Shown piece after piece: positions 5,662 to 6,636 of a DNA stretch of 6,636 bases. Both the position numbers and the translations under genes were made by a program. The notes under the pieces were generated by a model. The model had not been told where the DNA came from and made no database searches. It was given only the letters and a program-made list of their open reading frames with translations. This DNA comes from Terriglobales bacterium (lineage in GTDB: Bacteria > Acidobacteriota > Terriglobia > Terriglobales > Acidobacteriaceae): contig JAATFE010000198.1 of NCBI GenBank assembly GCA_015655365.1, positions 1-6,636 on the forward strand, in the 5' to 3' direction. Numbering within the stretch: the stretch's first letter is position 1; every line of letters starts with the position of its first letter.

Positions 5662-5689
5662 AGGCTAACAGATTCGCCCGGAATCTCAA
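5662..5689 (-). promoter_or_regulatory. Weak candidate promoter for the glycosyltransferase gene
   Basis: On the minus strand, TTGAGA (5689-5684; five of six matches to the -35 consensus) is followed after 16 bases by TAGCCT (5667-5662; three of six matches to -10) with an upstream TGT resembling an extended -10. It lies just past the stop of the DHH phosphoesterase gene. It would give a leader of roughly 100 bases or more. The 146-base gap between these genes makes an own promoter reasonable, but the -10 match is poor. Confidence 0.18.
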
Positions 5690-5695
5690 GCGCTC

Positions 5696-6636
5696 TCAGG
5701 TGATGTTGTTGTTAAAACAGGCCATAGCGGGGCGCAATTCCCCCAGGATCTGATCCAGGGCAGAGCCAAGCGGGCCTTCGAGGGTGCAGCCCGCTGCGTT
5801 TTCGTGGCCGCCGCCGCCCAGCCGCTCGGCGATTGCCGCCACATTCACCGCGCCCTTGCTGCGCAGGCTCAGCCGGATACGGCGTTCCGGCAGCTCGCGC
5901 AAAAAAGCCGCGGCCTCCACTCCCGAGATCGAGACGGCAAAGTTCACCATGCCTTCGCAGTCTTCTTCGGCGGCGCAGGAGCGCACCATGTCGTTGTGCG
6001 TCACCCACAACCAGGCCAGGCGACCCTCGCGCTTCAGGTTGCTGAGCGCCGCGCCCAGCAGCAGCATTCTGGAGGTCGGAGTGGAGAAATAGACGTTTTG
6101 CGCAACCCGGACAGGGTCGGCCCCGGCCACAACCAGGTCGCGCGCCAGGTCGAACGTGGAGGCCCGCAAAGACCCGTAGCAGAATCCCCCCGTATCGGTA
6201 AGCACCGTTGTGTAGAGGCAGGTCGCCATCTCCGGCGTCACCGTGACCCCGGCGGCCTTGACCAGCGCGTAGACCAGTTCCCCCGTGCTAGCCGCCTTGC
6301 AGTCGATCCAGTTGAGGTGGGCGAACGGCCTGCCGCTGACGTGGTGGTCGATGTTGATGAGAAAAAACGGCTCCATGCCGCGCAGCTTGGCGCGTTCCAG
6401 GCTGTCGCACTCCAGCAGAATCACGGCGTCGTAGGGTCCGTGCACGCGCATGGCGGAACGGATTCTGTCGGCTCCCGGCAGCCCGCGATAGACAGCGGGA
6501 ACCCGGTCGGCAGCCACCAGGTCGGCGCGCTTGCCCATCTGTTCGAGCAAGCTGCCCATGGCCAACATGCTGCCCACCGCATCGCCGTCGGGCCGCGAGT
6601 GGGAACAGACCAGGAACCGCTCCCCGTCTCGCAACA
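5696..6636 (-). CDS. nrnA: DHH/DHHA1 phosphoesterase, NrnA-like (nanoRNase / pAp phosphatase), 5' end outside window
   Basis: 312 complete codons are visible on the minus strand, ending at TGA 5698-5696; the frame runs off the right edge. Motifs, counted from the first full codon, are SHSRPDGDAVGS (11-22; metal ligands H12, D16, D18), ECDSLE (75-80; D77), NIDHHVSG (94-101; the DHH signature) and TDTGGF (146-151; D147). The DHHA1 part carries GGGGHENAAG (273-282), the substrate-binding glycine/histidine loop. Family knowledge: such Mn-dependent cytoplasmic enzymes degrade 2-5-nucleotide RNAs and often dephosphorylate pAp; some members prefer cyclic dinucleotide products. The domain order and length fit NrnA rather than RecJ, which is much longer. 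A TTG at 6634 could initiate, but relatives have several more residues before the first motif, so the true start is probably just outside. The glycosyltransferase gene follows 146 bases downstream on the same strand. The NrnA subgroup is inferred. Confidence 0.94.
   Translation of the reverse strand, partial: LRDGERFLVCSHSRPDGDAVGSMLAMGSLLEQMGKRADLVAADRVPAVYRGLPGADRIRSAMRVHGPYDAVILLECDSLERAKLRGMEPFFLINIDHHVSGRPFAHLNWIDCKAASTGELVYALVKAAGVTVTPEMATCLYTTVLTDTGGFCYGSLRASTFDLARDLVVAGADPVRVAQNVYFSTPTSRMLLLGAALSNLKREGRLAWLWVTHNDMVRSCAAEEDCEGMVNFAVSISGVEAAAFLRELPERRIRLSLRSKGAVNVAAIAERLGGGGHENAAGCTLEGPLGSALDQILGELRPAMACFNNNIT

Noticed and set aside
5411..5689. Minus-strand open frame of 92 codons between the phosphoesterase and glycosyltransferase genes
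   Set aside because: Its second half is an out-of-phase reading of the glycosyltransferase N-terminus, the first half has no family pattern, and no ribosome site precedes its TTG start.

Overview
The window is a GC-rich stretch of ordinary bacterial chromosome. It has seven protein-coding genes, two of them cut by the window edges, and one unusual 320-base intergenic region. Gene content and style suggest an acidobacterium: a small DUF6677-like 'VPGAGHF' membrane protein, a secreted NodB-type deacetylase with variant motifs, and an interspersed-looking palindromic element. That assignment is inference, because there is no rRNA or other marker gene in view. I see no tRNA, rRNA, CRISPR array, insertion sequence or prophage gene.

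Layout. The left block (1-2286) is read on the plus strand. It holds the C-terminal part of an M24 metallopeptidase (1-537), then a likely terminator hairpin (565-596). A likely operon follows: a 132-residue membrane protein (691-1089), a 59-residue two-helix membrane protein overlapping it by one base (1089-1268), and a secreted polysaccharide deacetylase (1300-2286). The right block (2332-6636) is read on the minus strand. In transcription order it holds a DHH-family nanoRNase/pAp phosphatase (5696-6636, 5' end outside), a large GT-C glycosyltransferase of the ArnT/PMT type (3630-5549) and a two-part GNAT acetyltransferase (2332-3309). The two blocks converge at 2287-2331.

How the genes fit together. 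The deacetylase (exported), the glycosyltransferase (inner membrane, extracytoplasmic active site) and the two small membrane proteins all point to the cell envelope, but nothing shows that they form one pathway. The NrnA-like enzyme (RNA turnover), the M24 peptidase and the GNAT are housekeeping or unassigned.

The most notable non-coding signal is at 3371-3515, between the glycosyltransferase and the GNAT. It is a nested imperfect palindrome of about 145 bp: 25-base arms with 20 matches, an inner 10-bp paired segment and a perfect 10-bp central hairpin. A second hairpin follows at 3522-3554. It looks like a non-autonomous repeat (REP/MITE-like) or a structured RNA. I found no convincing new multi-gene defence or biosynthetic system.
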